DNA of 64,000 nucleotides from JAIEOG01 sp964611895 (lineage in GTDB: Bacteria; Bdellovibrionota; FAC87; UBA2466). The notes beneath the pieces were generated by a model. The model did no database searches. It saw only the letters and a list, made by a program, of their open reading frames with translations, and was not told the origin of the DNA. Shown piece after piece: positions 1 through 9,509 of this stretch. Made by a program: the position numbers and the translations under genes. Position 1 is the stretch's first letter, and each line of letters begins with the position of its first letter. The stretch spans positions 1-64,000 of the forward strand of contig CAZTDN010000018.1 in the NCBI GenBank assembly GCA_964611895.1, written 5' to 3'.

Positions 1-905
1 CAGATCTCAAAAGCGCCAATGAGAGGCACCCCACTCGAGATCAAAGTGCTTAAAGTACGTGTGAGCTGAGCTACTGCTGATCGCAAAATGAGCGACCCTA
101 CAAATGGCACACGCAGAATAATCGGATCAAACTTGGCCCGAAAGCTCGGCTGCTTGTAGGCGATAGCCAGGCCAAACCCAGACGCTATAGCCCCTAAAAT
201 TACGACCAGATAGTATTCCTGTGTCCAAACCGAAATCCCCAAGACAAACTGAGTAAGCGCTGGCAACTCAGAACCGGTTTGAGTGTAAAGTTTAGAAATT
301 TCCGGAAAGACTTTGACTAACAAAAAAACCAGCACGCCTACTGCGACTACCAGCGTGAAAGCAGGATACATCAATGCCCCAATCACTTTGGCGCGCAGGC
401 GATCGAGCTTGTCTAGCTGCTCGCCCATCTCACGGACTGATTTGTCGAGAGTGCCGCTCAGTTCCCCAGCTTCTACAATCCGCACAAAAAACTCGGAAAA
501 AATCCTCGGATGCTTGGACAGCGCGCCGGCCAGAGTGCTACCCGCTTCGATGTCATTTTTAATCTGCACCAAAGAGTCCCTAAAAATTCCTCGCCGTTCT
601 TGCAGGGCCAAAATGTCCAAACACTGCACTACGGGCACACCTGAATCGATAAGGGACGAAAACTGCTTAGTAAAAATGATCAGTGTCTTTAGCTTTATGT
701 TGGTTCTAAGAACATTAGAAATTGCTTTTCGTAGTCCGGGGATTGAGATCCCCGTTCTGTCTTTAGCGTCTTTGGCTATTTGGAGTGAATCGGGTCGGAT
801 CTGCATAGCCCGCAAACGCAATCGGGCTTCGGGTTCGTCATTGGCATCGACGAAACCAGTCACTCTTTCCCTTTGGCGTGTGACCCCTGTATAACGGTAC
901 TTCAT
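1..905 (-). CDS. pilC: Type IV pilus inner-membrane platform protein PilC (partial, C-terminus missing)
   Basis: The minus frame is open from an ATG at 905 to the left edge, giving about 301 residues with no stop. The protein begins MKYRYTGVTR and shows a PilC/GspF layout: a cytoplasmic GspF domain (about residues 70-195, with FTKQFSSLIDSGVP and EAGELSGTLD), a membrane segment near 185-205 (YPAFTLVVAVGVLVFLLV), a second near 230-250, and the start of the second GspF repeat (LTRTLSTLISSGVPL). PilC anchors the PilB and PilT ATPases to the inner membrane. A GAGAGG ribosome site precedes the ATG, 10 bases after the pilT stop, so it is the last visible gene of pilB-pilT-pilC. A type II secretion GspF is possible, but the adjacent pilT favours a pilus. 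Confidence 0.93.
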   Translation of the reverse strand, partial: MKYRYTGVTRQRERVTGFVDANDEPEARLRLRAMQIRPDSLQIAKDAKDRTGISIPGLRKAISNVLRTNIKLKTLIIFTKQFSSLIDSGVPVVQCLDILALQERRGIFRDSLVQIKNDIEAGSTLAGALSKHPRIFSEFFVRIVEAGELSGTLDKSVREMGEQLDKLDRLRAKVIGALMYPAFTLVVAVGVLVFLLVKVFPEISKLYTQTGSELPALTQFVLGISVWTQEYYLVVILGAIASGFGLAIAYKQPSFRAKFDPIILRVPFVGSLILRSAVAQLTRTLSTLISSGVPLIGAFEI

Positions 906-915
906 TGCGGCCCTC

Positions 916-2001
916 TCAAGCGCCCGAAGCCATCTTGCGCAAGTCGCGCATGTTTTTGATCAAGTCGTCCGGGTCCTGGCTTGCTGACACCGCCTCTTCA
1001 GGCGTGATGGTTCCTTGTCGAACCAGGTGCAGCAAAGACTGGTTGAAAGTGATCATTCCCGACACCTCCTGCCCGGCGAGCATGGCAGACTGGATCTGAA
1101 ATAGCTTGTTCTCTCGGATCAAGTTGCGGATGGATATATTGGGAACCATGATTTCATACGCAAGCACCCGGCCCTTGCGATCGGCCCGCTCCAATAGGCT
1201 CTGAGTAACAATACCTTCAATGCACATGGATAGCTGCAAGCGAATCTGATCTTGAGCATCACTGGGGAAAACTTGAATAATTCGAGAAATGCTCTGATAA
1301 GCGCTGTTGGTGTGCAATGTACTAAAGACCAAATGCCCCGTTTCCGCTAGTGCCAGGGCAGTTTCTATAGTTTCTTTGTCGCGCATTTCGCCGACGAGAA
1401 CCACATCGGGATCTTCGCGCAAGGCCGCTCTCAACGCTTCGGAAAATCCGGGAGCATCTTGGCCGACTTCGCGCTGATTCACCAAACTATTGCGGTGGGA
1501 GTGAATGTACTCAATCGGGTCTTCGATCGTAATAATGTGAAGGTTTGAGGTTTCGTTGAGCGCATCAATCATCGACGCCAAAGTCGTGGTTTTTCCACTC
1601 CCTGTCGCACCGGTAACTAAGACCAGGCCCTTTGGGCGGCGCATCAGAGTCTCGACAACAGGCGGCAACCCTAGCTGCCCTAGCCTCGGGATTTCAAAAG
1701 GAATGTGCCGAAACGCCCCCGCAACCGCGCCACGCTGGTAATAAACATTAGCTCGAAAGCGCGCGACATCGCGCACCCCGAACGAAAAATCTATCTGGTG
1801 CCCATTCTCGAACGCCGCCTTCTGAGCGTCGGTCAAGACGGAATAGCAAAGTTCTTTTGTCTCAGCGGGGGTGAGTGGCTTGGCTTTAGCTTTGAGAATG
1901 CGCCCATTCACTCGAAACCCCGGCGGACTTCCAGAAGTAATGTGCATGTCGGAAGCCTTGTGTTCCAACATGGCCCTGAGCAACGTGGAAAGGGTAACCA
2001 T
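916..2001 (-). CDS. pilT: Type IV pilus retraction ATPase PilT
   Basis: This 361-residue protein is a PilT-family hexameric ATPase that drives pilus retraction and twitching. Visible motifs are Walker A GATGSGKT (131-138), the Asp box and Walker B region (ALREDPDVVLVGEMRD) and the His box (HLVFSTLHTN). The length is typical of PilT (about 345-380), and it lacks the N-terminal GspE domain and zinc-binding cysteines of the neighbouring extension ATPase. The ATG overlaps the pilB stop by one base (TAATG), indicating translational coupling. A PilU-like paralogue cannot be excluded, but only one such gene is in the window. Confidence 0.95.
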   Translation of the reverse strand: MVTLSTLLRAMLEHKASDMHITSGSPPGFRVNGRILKAKAKPLTPAETKELCYSVLTDAQKAAFENGHQIDFSFGVRDVARFRANVYYQRGAVAGAFRHIPFEIPRLGQLGLPPVVETLMRRPKGLVLVTGATGSGKTTTLASMIDALNETSNLHIITIEDPIEYIHSHRNSLVNQREVGQDAPGFSEALRAALREDPDVVLVGEMRDKETIETALALAETGHLVFSTLHTNSAYQSISRIIQVFPSDAQDQIRLQLSMCIEGIVTQSLLERADRKGRVLAYEIMVPNISIRNLIRENKLFQIQSAMLAGQEVSGMITFNQSLLHLVRQGTITPEEAVSASQDPDDLIKNMRDLRKMASGA

Positions 2002-3743
2002 TATAAATCTCCATCCGGTCGGGAGTTGTTTAGCACTTCTTCCAAGGTCGTTTCGCCTCGGTAGAGCTTCATCAAGGCGTGTTGGCGCAATGTGATCATG
2101 CCCTCTTCAATCGCAGCTTTCTTCAGCACATCGGCGTTGGCGCCCTTGATGATTAAAGACCGTAGTTTTTCGCTCATCGGCATCACTTCGAAGATCCCTC
2201 GGCGCCCGGAAAAACCTGTCCCGCCGCATTTATCGCACCCCTTGCCTCGCATAGGCACGATGGAGTCTAGCCAATTTTCGGGGACTTCGGCCTCGATCAG
2301 GTTCTCGCGCGTGATGCGTGTATCGGGTTCCTTGCACTTTTCACAAACCACCCGAATAAGACGCTGCGCTTGGATCAAGACCACCGACGCCGTGATCAAA
2401 AATGGTTCAATTCCCATGTGCTGCAAGCGGGAGATGGTGCTTGGAGCGTCATTTGTGTGGAGGGTTGAGAAAACCAAATGCCCAGTAAGCGCAGCTTTGA
2501 TAGCTATTTCTGCAGTCTCTGTATCGCGTATCTCCCCCACCATCACAATGTCAGGATCCTGGCGCAACAACGAGCGCAGAGCCGCGGCAAACGACAGGCC
2601 AATACTTTCCTTTGCCTGAGTTTGATTAACCCCTGCCATATTGTACTCAACCGGATCTTCTACCGTGGATATATTCACATCCACGCCGTTCACCGAAGTC
2701 AAAGCGGCGTAAAGTGTCGTCGACTTCCCGCTCCCAGTGGGGCCGGTTACCAAAACCATTCCGTAGGGCTGCTGGCAAGCCTTGGAAAAATACTTGTACT
2801 GGTCTTCTTCAAACCCAATTGTCTTGAGATCCGGCGTTATGGTGCCTTGATCCAGGATACGCATTACAACTTTTTCACCAAAAATCGTCGGCAAGACCGA
2901 AACACGGATATCGATCTTCTTGTCCTTGGTCTTGACCTGAATGCGTCCGTCCTGAGGCAGACGTTTTTCGGAAATATCCAATTGCGCCATGACTTTGATA
3001 CGTGCCGGAGTGGCTGCAGTCATCTGGGGAGGCAGACGCATGACTTCGAGCAAACTGCCGTTAATGCGAAACCGAACCCTCAAGTGGTTTTCATAGGGTT
3101 CCACATGGATATCACTCGCCTTGCGGCGTATCGCCTCAACAAAGAGCTTGTTGATCAGCCGAATAACGGGCTTGTCGTTTGCGCTGACCTTTTCATCGAC
3201 TTCGAATCCGGTTTTTTTCTTTCCGCCCACTTCAACGAAATCAGAGGACTCCTCGTCATCGTTTGGACTAAACTCCTCTGCGGCGATGGGCGCATTAGCA
3301 GCGGCATCATTTTTCCCGTACGCCCGGGGCAGCATTTCACGGATGGCAGACTCAGTAGCCAGAAAAACATTTACTTCCATGTTGCAGAGAAAACGCAAAT
3401 CGTCGACAGCGGCAACATTCGTCGGATCCGAAATGGCGATGTTGAGTGCCCCATTTTCTATGGAAAGAGGAATCAGAGTGTGTTTTTCGCACAGGCTTTG
3501 CGGAACCATAGATAGCACGTCGTCTGGAATCACGACATCGTCTAGAGAAATCAGCGAAATTCCGTACTGCTGACTGAGAAAAGTGGAGAGAACATTTTCG
3601 TTCACATGACCGAGTTTCACCAAAATAGAAGGCAGACGAGCTTGTGCACCGCCTGTCTTGCGTTCTTCTAACGCCTGCTTCAACTGATCTGCGGTGATCA
3701 TCCCGCGCGATACAAGCAGTTCTCCCAATCGTCCCGATGACAT
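2001..3743 (-). CDS. pilB: Type IV pilus extension ATPase PilB
   Basis: This 580-residue protein is a GspE/PilB-family assembly ATPase that powers pilin polymerisation. An N-terminal GspE_N (MshEN-like) domain spans about residues 1-140, followed by an acidic linker (150-190) and the ATPase domain, with Walker A GPTGSGKS (334-341), an Asp box and Walker B (DPDIVMVGEIRD, about 396-407) and a His box (HLVFSTLHTND). A zinc tetracysteine is visible at C467, C470, C503 and C506. AAGGAAG lies just upstream of the ATG. The gene leads pilB-pilT-pilC and is probably driven by the promoter proposed at 3809-3838. Confidence 0.95.
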   Translation of the reverse strand: MSSGRLGELLVSRGMITADQLKQALEERKTGGAQARLPSILVKLGHVNENVLSTFLSQQYGISLISLDDVVIPDDVLSMVPQSLCEKHTLIPLSIENGALNIAISDPTNVAAVDDLRFLCNMEVNVFLATESAIREMLPRAYGKNDAAANAPIAAEEFSPNDDEESSDFVEVGGKKKTGFEVDEKVSANDKPVIRLINKLFVEAIRRKASDIHVEPYENHLRVRFRINGSLLEVMRLPPQMTAATPARIKVMAQLDISEKRLPQDGRIQVKTKDKKIDIRVSVLPTIFGEKVVMRILDQGTITPDLKTIGFEEDQYKYFSKACQQPYGMVLVTGPTGSGKSTTLYAALTSVNGVDVNISTVEDPVEYNMAGVNQTQAKESIGLSFAAALRSLLRQDPDIVMVGEIRDTETAEIAIKAALTGHLVFSTLHTNDAPSTISRLQHMGIEPFLITASVVLIQAQRLIRVVCEKCKEPDTRITRENLIEAEVPENWLDSIVPMRGKGCDKCGGTGFSGRRGIFEVMPMSEKLRSLIIKGANADVLKKAAIEEGMITLRQHALMKLYRGETTLEEVLNNSRPDGDL

Positions 3744-3808
3744 GGGCTTCCTTTGACTCGGTAGTAAATTGCAGTGAGGAAATATAAAGCAGAAAGAGGA
3801 CTTAGTTT

Positions 3809-3838
3809 ATTATACCGCAGGAACTGCTCAGAGTGTAA
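3809..3838 (-). promoter_or_regulatory. Putative sigma-70-type promoter for pilB
   Basis: On the minus strand TATAAT (3814-3809) is preceded, after an 18-base spacer, by TTACAC (3838-3833), a weak -35 match. Transcription would start about 60 bases before pilB. The -10 is a perfect consensus; the -35 is not, so an activator may be needed. The rest of the 116-base gpmI-pilB gap shows no clear terminator. Confidence 0.45.
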
Positions 3839-3859
3839 GCACGCTTTTTGAGCGACGAC

Positions 3860-5404
3860 TCAGCGCACAATCATGGACTGGCCGGTCATTTCAGCCGGTA
3901 CGGGCATGCCCCACAGATCGATAATGGAAGGCGCTATATCGCACAGTCTCCCCAGCGCTTTAAGCCGGAGATCCTGGTGCTGTGGGTCAAATACAATAAA
4001 GGGCACTTTGAGCAGAGTGTGGGAAGTCAGCGGTTCGCCCTTGGCGTCTTGCATCATTTCGCAATTCCCGTGGTCCGCCGTGATCACCGCAAACGCACCG
4101 TTGCTCTCCACCCACTGCAAAACCCTCCCCAGACATTTATCCACCGATTCTACCGCCTGGATCGCAGCTCGTAGATTTCCGGTGTGGCCCACCATGTCGC
4201 AGTTAGCGTAGTTCACGACGACCAAGCGGTATTCTGCGGAACTTACTTCGCTGAGCAATTGATCGGTTACTGACTCCGCACTCATTTCTGGCTTGAGATC
4301 GTAGGTTTTCACATCGCGTGGCGAAGGGACTAATATTCTCTTTTCGCCATCAAAAACACGCTCTTCACCGCCATTAAAAAAATAGGTCACATGCGCGTAC
4401 TTTTCAGTTTCAGCGATACGCAGCTGCTTCCACCCCTGTCGACACACAAACTCTCCCAAGGTGTTCTCCACCTTTGGTTTTCCATAGGCGTGAGGGACCG
4501 CAAAAGCGGCGTCGTATGGAGTCATCATTACAAAACCAGCCAGCGTGGGCAGATCTTTTCTGACGAAAGGCTCAAAATCAGCCTGAGTAAAAGCACGAGT
4601 TAACTGCCGTGCTCTGTCCGCTCTGAAGTTGAAAAAGAAAACGCCATCTCCATCCTTAACTCCGGAGTAGCCTTTAGCCATGGCCGGCGGGAGAAACTCG
4701 TCCGTTACACGCTCATCATAAAAATGCCGAACATGCGCCACCGGATCGGTAAACACCGATTCGGCTTTGCCGCTCACGAGGGTATCGTAAGCCGCTTGGG
4801 TGCGTTCCCAACGGTTGTCCCGATCCATCGCATAAAAACGCCCCATGACGGTTTGAACAGACCCCACTCCGATATCCGCCAAAAAGTCTTGGAGTTGCGC
4901 CAAGTAGCTCACTCCACTCGTAGGCGAAGTGTCGCGCCCATCCATGAACGCGTGGATCGCTATTCGGCTAATGCCCTGCTTCTTCGCCAAGCGTACCAGC
5001 GCCATGAGATGGCTGATATGGCTGTGCACCCCGCCATCGGACAAGAGCCCCATCAAGTGGAGTGTGGCACCGCGTTTGGCGGACAGATGCGAAAGCACAT
5101 CGAGAAAAACCGGGTTTTCAAAAAAACTGCCTTCTTCAATCGCATGGCTGATGAGCGAAAAATCCTGTCGCACCACTCGGCCCGCACCGATATTGAGATG
5201 GCCAACTTCAGAGTTCCCCATAAAACCGTGTGGCAACCCCACGTGACTCTCTGAAGCGTCCAACTCCGCATGAGGGGAGTTCTTGAACAACTTGTCCAAA
5301 GTCGGCGTACGCGCCTGAGCGACAGCGTTGTGTGCGGTTTCGGGGTTGATTCCAAAGCCGTCTAGGATGATCAAAACGGCGGGTCGTGCTTTGGTACTAG
5401 TCAT
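3860..5404 (-). CDS. gpmI: 2,3-bisphosphoglycerate-independent phosphoglycerate mutase
   Basis: This cytoplasmic glycolytic enzyme interconverts 3- and 2-phosphoglycerate with two metal ions and a phosphoserine intermediate. At 514 residues it has the usual iPGM length. Metal ligands are visible in LDGFG (D15) and in ITADHGNCE near the C-terminus. The nucleophile lies in GNSEVGH (S65), and the DGRDTSP and RADRARQL motifs are intact. The ATG has an AAGAAA element upstream and sits 7 bases after the stop of the upstream acylase gene. That spacing suggests co-transcription, although the two functions are not obviously linked. Confidence 0.96.
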   Translation of the reverse strand: MTSTKARPAVLIILDGFGINPETAHNAVAQARTPTLDKLFKNSPHAELDASESHVGLPHGFMGNSEVGHLNIGAGRVVRQDFSLISHAIEEGSFFENPVFLDVLSHLSAKRGATLHLMGLLSDGGVHSHISHLMALVRLAKKQGISRIAIHAFMDGRDTSPTSGVSYLAQLQDFLADIGVGSVQTVMGRFYAMDRDNRWERTQAAYDTLVSGKAESVFTDPVAHVRHFYDERVTDEFLPPAMAKGYSGVKDGDGVFFFNFRADRARQLTRAFTQADFEPFVRKDLPTLAGFVMMTPYDAAFAVPHAYGKPKVENTLGEFVCRQGWKQLRIAETEKYAHVTYFFNGGEERVFDGEKRILVPSPRDVKTYDLKPEMSAESVTDQLLSEVSSAEYRLVVVNYANCDMVGHTGNLRAAIQAVESVDKCLGRVLQWVESNGAFAVITADHGNCEMMQDAKGEPLTSHTLLKVPFIVFDPQHQDLRLKALGRLCDIAPSIIDLWGMPVPAEMTGQSMIVR

Positions 5405-5411
5405 AATTTTC

Positions 5412-7967
5412 TTAGAATCCCACTAGAGGACGAAGTCCTCCATCACGCCAGCGCATCAGCTCTTCGTACGCTTCATCTTTGCGAGTGTAAGAGAAATTGC
5501 CCCCGGGGACCGAGGTGAAACTTTGGATAGGTTTGCCCTCTTCCAAGACCATGATCAAACGGAAATTGGGGCCGTACCCTTCGCCCGCAACATCGACCGT
5601 CTCCCACGATCCATCACGTTCCAATGGAAACGAAACCAACGGAGGCGAGGGAAATATATCCGCGAGCGAATTATGAAAATGCAACCGGTTCACCTGGCCC
5701 CACGGCACTTCGGCGAGCTTTCGATCGTCTATCCTACGTGCGGCCCGCGCAAAGGACTCTTGCAAGACTTTGCGCCACGTCGCGCGCAATTTGGATTCTT
5801 TACTCTCCAGCCCTTCACGCAATTTATGGTAAATGGTCCGGCCCATCAGTGAGGTTCGCTCAATAGACTCTCGCAAGGTTCCCACGACCTCGGGCCAAAT
5901 CAGATCAAGGTAGACCCCCGTCAGCGAGAACAACCACGCATCAGCAAGGACGGGTTCATGGAGGCCAGATTTCATCTCCGCATTCCAGCTAAGGAGTCTA
6001 TCGACTATTTTTTCTGCTTCTGGCTCAAAAACCAATTCAGCGCGGTACTTTCGAACGAGGTCTAGGTACTTTACCACGAGCAAGTCCGTGTGATCGGTTT
6101 GAATAGCCCGCATAGTTTCTACGTCGATAGCCCCCTTGTGCTTTTCGAGCAGTTCGGTGATTCGCTGAGCGCGTGCCCCGGTGCTGAATCCGTACCCAAA
6201 ATAATCTTGGAACCCGTCTAAACTGGGGAACTGTGAATGCCCAAACGGATCGTTGTTTGCTGTGACAATGCGGCCAGACGAAGGATTATAAAGTTCAGGA
6301 ACTTCTTTTCGAAATCCCGCCCACTCAGCCGGTTTTGAAAAACTTTTTGGCGAAAACGGCGAGAAGAATCCGCGCAGATAAGGAATCACCGGGATGAAAG
6401 GGGCCTCGGAAGTGGAGAGGTAGGGACGCATGGGGTATTTCGCGTGCGCGTAATAGCCAATATCGCCCTTTCGATCCGCAAAAACCATGTTTTGCGATCC
6501 GACTTTAAACTCCTGCAAAGCCGCTTTGAACTGGGCGTAGCTGCTCGCACGGTTCACACCGAGCATAGCAGCGTACTCGGACGACGGCTCGTGGCCTACC
6601 CAACGGTAAGTCCCCACCACCGCCACGTGGTTGTTGGTCATCTCAGCGATGCCATCCAAAGCTTTTTGAACTTCGGGAATATGGTCTGAAAACACCGGAC
6701 CGTGTTTCCCTCGGCGAAAATCGTACTGGCGCGCACTTAAGCCCCCAAAATGGTTGCGCACCTGGATGGTTTTTTTCACCACTTCCAACGGCGAATAGGG
6801 TCGCGAACCGGTAAGCAACGGATCCCAGATCTGGGTTTTGCTATCGTCGAGCACTTCGACATAGACATCATCGACATCGGCAGGGTTATTGGTCAGCCCC
6901 CAAGCGATGTCCTCGTTGTGACCGATCAATATTCCCGGCACTCCCACTAAACCAAAGCCTGCAACTTTGAGCGTCCCTCCCGCTGCTTTGGAGTCGTAAC
7001 TCGCGGCAAAGAAATTAAAAGGAAACGACAGTCGCAAGTGAGGATCATTGGCGAGGAAGGTCTGATTGCCACCGGCAAACTCCTTGGAGACCACCCAGCT
7101 ATTGCTTCCAAAGGAGGCTTTGCGACCGCATTCAGGAAACGGATAAGGCAAAGGCACACACGGCATCGGAGGGATCTGTGCCTGAAGTTTTTCGTGGCGT
7201 ATTTCCCCAGAGGCCTGAGCAACCGGCTCTGATTTGCGGCTCGCTTTTGAGCGGGCTTGGCGGATTTTCCAGTGATTTTGCTTTTCGTCTGCGTCCAAAA
7301 TGAATGTGTTGTACAGAGGCCTCAAATCCACTGCAGCCGATAAGCGGTTGGAACGAAAATCAAACCCACCTGCGATGGCCTTGGTTACCTGCCCCAGTAA
7401 GAGTTTGTCCTGCAGACTGGTCGAAAGGTAAAAGGACATATTCTGACCGACAGAAACCGAATCGGAAGGCTCCCACTTGGCCGGGACATAACTCGCATCT
7501 CCCGTGATCTGGCGGTAATTTTTGAGCATCGCCGGTGCCGCTGTCGGCATCTCGTCAATAAAGCGGTTCACCCCCGCGGCAAAACCCTCAAGCAAGTGGT
7601 AGGCCTCGGGGTGCTTTTCCTGCACATAAGCCGTTTTAGTCAGCACACCGTCTTGCAACCCCACGGCTATGGAGCGACGATCAGAAGCGACGGCTTTTTC
7701 TCCAAATACTTCGGCTAAACTTCCCTTACCCAAACGTCTGGCCACGTCCATTTGGATGAATCGGTCTTTAGCCTGCTCGTAGCCCTGGTGGTAAACTAAC
7801 CACCAATCAGCAGTCCCCGGGGGCGCGACCTGAACCTGGATTTTGACTTCGTTGTATGGGGTCCGCTCCACTAGGACCGTAGGCTCACCTTCCTGAAGGG
7901 AGCGAGGATCTTTTGCGCACGCTAAGACCAAAGACAGAGCTAAAATCAGACAAAGCCGGGCTGCCAT
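5412..7967 (-). CDS. Penicillin acylase family (S45) lipoprotein, N-terminal nucleophile amidohydrolase
   Basis: Members of this family are made as precursors and cleave themselves to expose an N-terminal Ser, then hydrolyse amides such as N-acyl-homoserine lactones or beta-lactam side chains. The true start is the ATG at 7967: GGGGAGGGG lies just upstream, and the protein then begins with a lipoprotein signal (MAARLCLILALSLVLAC, Cys17 as +1). The frame stays open 23 codons further upstream, but that would bury the signal. The autoproteolytic site is Gly-Ser-Asn-Ser-Trp (about S288), followed by FLANDPHL, typical of S45 enzymes. The length of about 850 residues is normal for the precursor. 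The substrate cannot be told from sequence; quorum-signal or peptidoglycan-related amides are possible. Confidence 0.88.
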   Translation of the reverse strand: MAARLCLILALSLVLACAKDPRSLQEGEPTVLVERTPYNEVKIQVQVAPPGTADWWLVYHQGYEQAKDRFIQMDVARRLGKGSLAEVFGEKAVASDRRSIAVGLQDGVLTKTAYVQEKHPEAYHLLEGFAAGVNRFIDEMPTAAPAMLKNYRQITGDASYVPAKWEPSDSVSVGQNMSFYLSTSLQDKLLLGQVTKAIAGGFDFRSNRLSAAVDLRPLYNTFILDADEKQNHWKIRQARSKASRKSEPVAQASGEIRHEKLQAQIPPMPCVPLPYPFPECGRKASFGSNSWVVSKEFAGGNQTFLANDPHLRLSFPFNFFAASYDSKAAGGTLKVAGFGLVGVPGILIGHNEDIAWGLTNNPADVDDVYVEVLDDSKTQIWDPLLTGSRPYSPLEVVKKTIQVRNHFGGLSARQYDFRRGKHGPVFSDHIPEVQKALDGIAEMTNNHVAVVGTYRWVGHEPSSEYAAMLGVNRASSYAQFKAALQEFKVGSQNMVFADRKGDIGYYAHAKYPMRPYLSTSEAPFIPVIPYLRGFFSPFSPKSFSKPAEWAGFRKEVPELYNPSSGRIVTANNDPFGHSQFPSLDGFQDYFGYGFSTGARAQRITELLEKHKGAIDVETMRAIQTDHTDLLVVKYLDLVRKYRAELVFEPEAEKIVDRLLSWNAEMKSGLHEPVLADAWLFSLTGVYLDLIWPEVVGTLRESIERTSLMGRTIYHKLREGLESKESKLRATWRKVLQESFARAARRIDDRKLAEVPWGQVNRLHFHNSLADIFPSPPLVSFPLERDGSWETVDVAGEGYGPNFRLIMVLEEGKPIQSFTSVPGGNFSYTRKDEAYEELMRWRDGGLRPLVGF

Positions 7968-8069
7968 GAAAAACACCCCTCCCCTATATTCTCGCCGAAA
8001 GTACACGTGACAAAACACCTCGTCAACCAAAGCCAAAAGTGACTTTATCTAGTTAACTCAAATGGTTAA

Positions 8070-8408
8070 TTAAGGAAAACCAGGGGGAACGTACCCCTTG
8101 GCATCAAGCGCTTTGAGCTCGTCCAAGGTCTTGGCTCCCGGCAATGGATCCACTTTTTCGTTCGTCACGGGGTACTCTTTGGATCCCTTTGCATTCAGTT
8201 CCAAATAGGATTGAAATTTTGCGGGGAGGTTCTCTTCAGAGAAAATCGCCTCCACGGGGCACGCGGGCACACACGCATCGCAATTCACGCAGGTATCCGG
8301 ATTGATATAAACCATTCGAGGCCCCGAATGAAACGCATCCACCGGGCAAACCGTTACGCAATCCGTATACTTACAATCCACGCAATGCTGAGTAACTACG
8401 TAGGTCAA
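8070..8408 (-). CDS. fdxA: FdxA-type ferredoxin (one 3Fe-4S and one 4Fe-4S cluster)
   Basis: This 112-residue soluble electron carrier starts MTYVVTQHCVDCKYTDC. The first cluster motif has the Cys spacing of the 7Fe FdxA family (C9, C12 and C17, with CP at 21-22), and the second is CVNCDACVPACP (about 41-52). The C-terminal tail ending in GYVPPGFP resembles FdxA proteins of proteobacteria. The ATG has GGAGCG upstream. The gene probably has its own promoter in the long spacer 8409-8751. Its redox partner is not evident from neighbours. Confidence 0.92.
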   Translation of the reverse strand: MTYVVTQHCVDCKYTDCVTVCPVDAFHSGPRMVYINPDTCVNCDACVPACPVEAIFSEENLPAKFQSYLELNAKGSKEYPVTNEKVDPLPGAKTLDELKALDAKGYVPPGFP

Positions 8409-8751
8409 ACTTCGCTCCTTGCTTACAGAAGGTCCGGATCTAGCATAAAATGAAGGCCTTTGCGAGACTCGGGGTGGAGGCGGCCTTTTTCCGCTCCTAG
8501 GTGGTCATTCCTTAAGCACTCCTCCACACCCCCAAATAAAACCTTTTATTTTAATTACTTACAAAGTGTTATTTTCCAAGCTTTTCTCCTCCTCGCGGCA
8601 GGCTGTTGGGTGAGTTCACACTCCCACCTCCCCCTTTTTCGCAGAACCACTGCTCAAAGCCCCCTGGTACTGCCCTTGCACAACAGGGTCGCGGGCCTCG
8701 CTCTAAGTGCAGGCCTTTGTAGAAGTGGATGTTGTTTCCGTGGAGGATGGA
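8409..8751. other. 343-base divergent spacer with structured segments, no gene
   Basis: No convincing coding sequence is present. It contains an AT-rich inverted repeat AAATAAAAccTTTTATTT (about 8535-8552), an imperfect hairpin GGAGGCGG...CCGCTCC (8477-8498), and a GC-rich segment (about 8590-8700) with several complementary pairs: CTGTTG/CAACAG, CGCG/CGCG, and hairpins with GAGT-GTGA-ACTC and GCAG-TGGTT-CTGC on the minus strand. This could be a structured small RNA or a long leader for the lipoprotein genes. No strong promoter was found for either reading. Confidence 0.35.
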
Positions 8752-9498
8752 GTGAAGAACAAGCGCACGATAAAAGGGCTGACCTACCTGGTCTTCGCAG
8801 CCGCCCTTGTTCTGTCTACGGCTTGCGGCACGAGCAGCAGCCAAGGCATCAACCAACCCTCGAATCCCAGCGGCGGTGGTGGCGGTTCGATCCCCACAAC
8901 ACCTCCGGTCGATCCTCGATTGCCGGCTTGGCTCGCCGAAGCCGTGGAAATTACTCTGCCCACTTGCTCGGGCAACACGACCATTTGCTCCAACGGCGTG
9001 AACATTTCCGGCTTGATCGATATTGCTTCGAACGTTTTAACCCCGCTGGTTTACACACGCTTTGCACTGAGCCTGGATAGTGGCCGCAATTCCAGCGCAC
9101 GAGGCACGATCCACGTTGGTTTTGAAGATGGTTATGGTTTCTGGGGTGCGGATCTCAACAGCGTGGAAGGAGCAAGCTCTTTCACAGGCGGTTCCCTGGA
9201 TATGATTTTTTCGGACTCCGAGCTCACTCTGCGTCTGGTCGGTAACGTTGTGAACGATGCGTTTCAGGCTGCTTCGGTTTACTACCGTGTGCGCCAGAGC
9301 GGTGAGAATCAATGCCAGCAAGTTTCTTATACGTGCACGGTGGATTACCACGACGGCAGAGGTCCGATTGAATCGACGGCTTGCCCATCCACTCCGCCGA
9401 CGAGCTTGGATACCACCGCTTGCAAGAACTACATGAACTTGGGCGTTGCAAAACGCTTGGGCGGGATCAGCGGATCGTTTTCGAAATGGATTCAGTAG
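8752..9498 (+). CDS. Small exported lipoprotein of unknown function (first of tandem pair)
   Basis: I chose the GTG at 8752 because GGAGG (8742-8746) lies 5 bases upstream and the protein then starts with a lipoprotein-like signal (VKNKRTIKGLTYLVFAAAL...STAC). The open frame extends 15 codons further upstream without a site. The mature part (about 225 residues) begins with a Ser/Gly-rich linker containing a run of five glycines, then a domain with several Cys (PTCSGNTTIC, NQCQQVSYTC, DTTACKN) that could form disulfides. No family is recognised. The lipobox -3 residue is Ser, which is weak. It lies 11 bases before the next lipoprotein gene and is probably co-transcribed with it. Confidence 0.75.
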   Translation: MKNKRTIKGLTYLVFAAALVLSTACGTSSSQGINQPSNPSGGGGGSIPTTPPVDPRLPAWLAEAVEITLPTCSGNTTICSNGVNISGLIDIASNVLTPLVYTRFALSLDSGRNSSARGTIHVGFEDGYGFWGADLNSVEGASSFTGGSLDMIFSDSELTLRLVGNVVNDAFQAASVYYRVRQSGENQCQQVSYTCTVDYHDGRGPIESTACPSTPPTSLDTTACKNYMNLGVAKRLGGISGSFSKWIQ

Positions 9499-9509
9499 GA
9501 GTAATGACC

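Noticed and set aside
2478..3515. A 345-residue open frame on the plus strand, antisense to pilB
   Set aside because: It is a shadow of pilB: no ribosome site, unlikely composition, and the minus frame has all PilB motifs.
8460..9080. Open frame of 206 residues across the fdxA-lipoprotein spacer, plus a 95-residue minus frame
   Set aside because: Neither has a ribosome site or protein-like composition, and the plus one overlaps the start of a lipoprotein gene in another frame.
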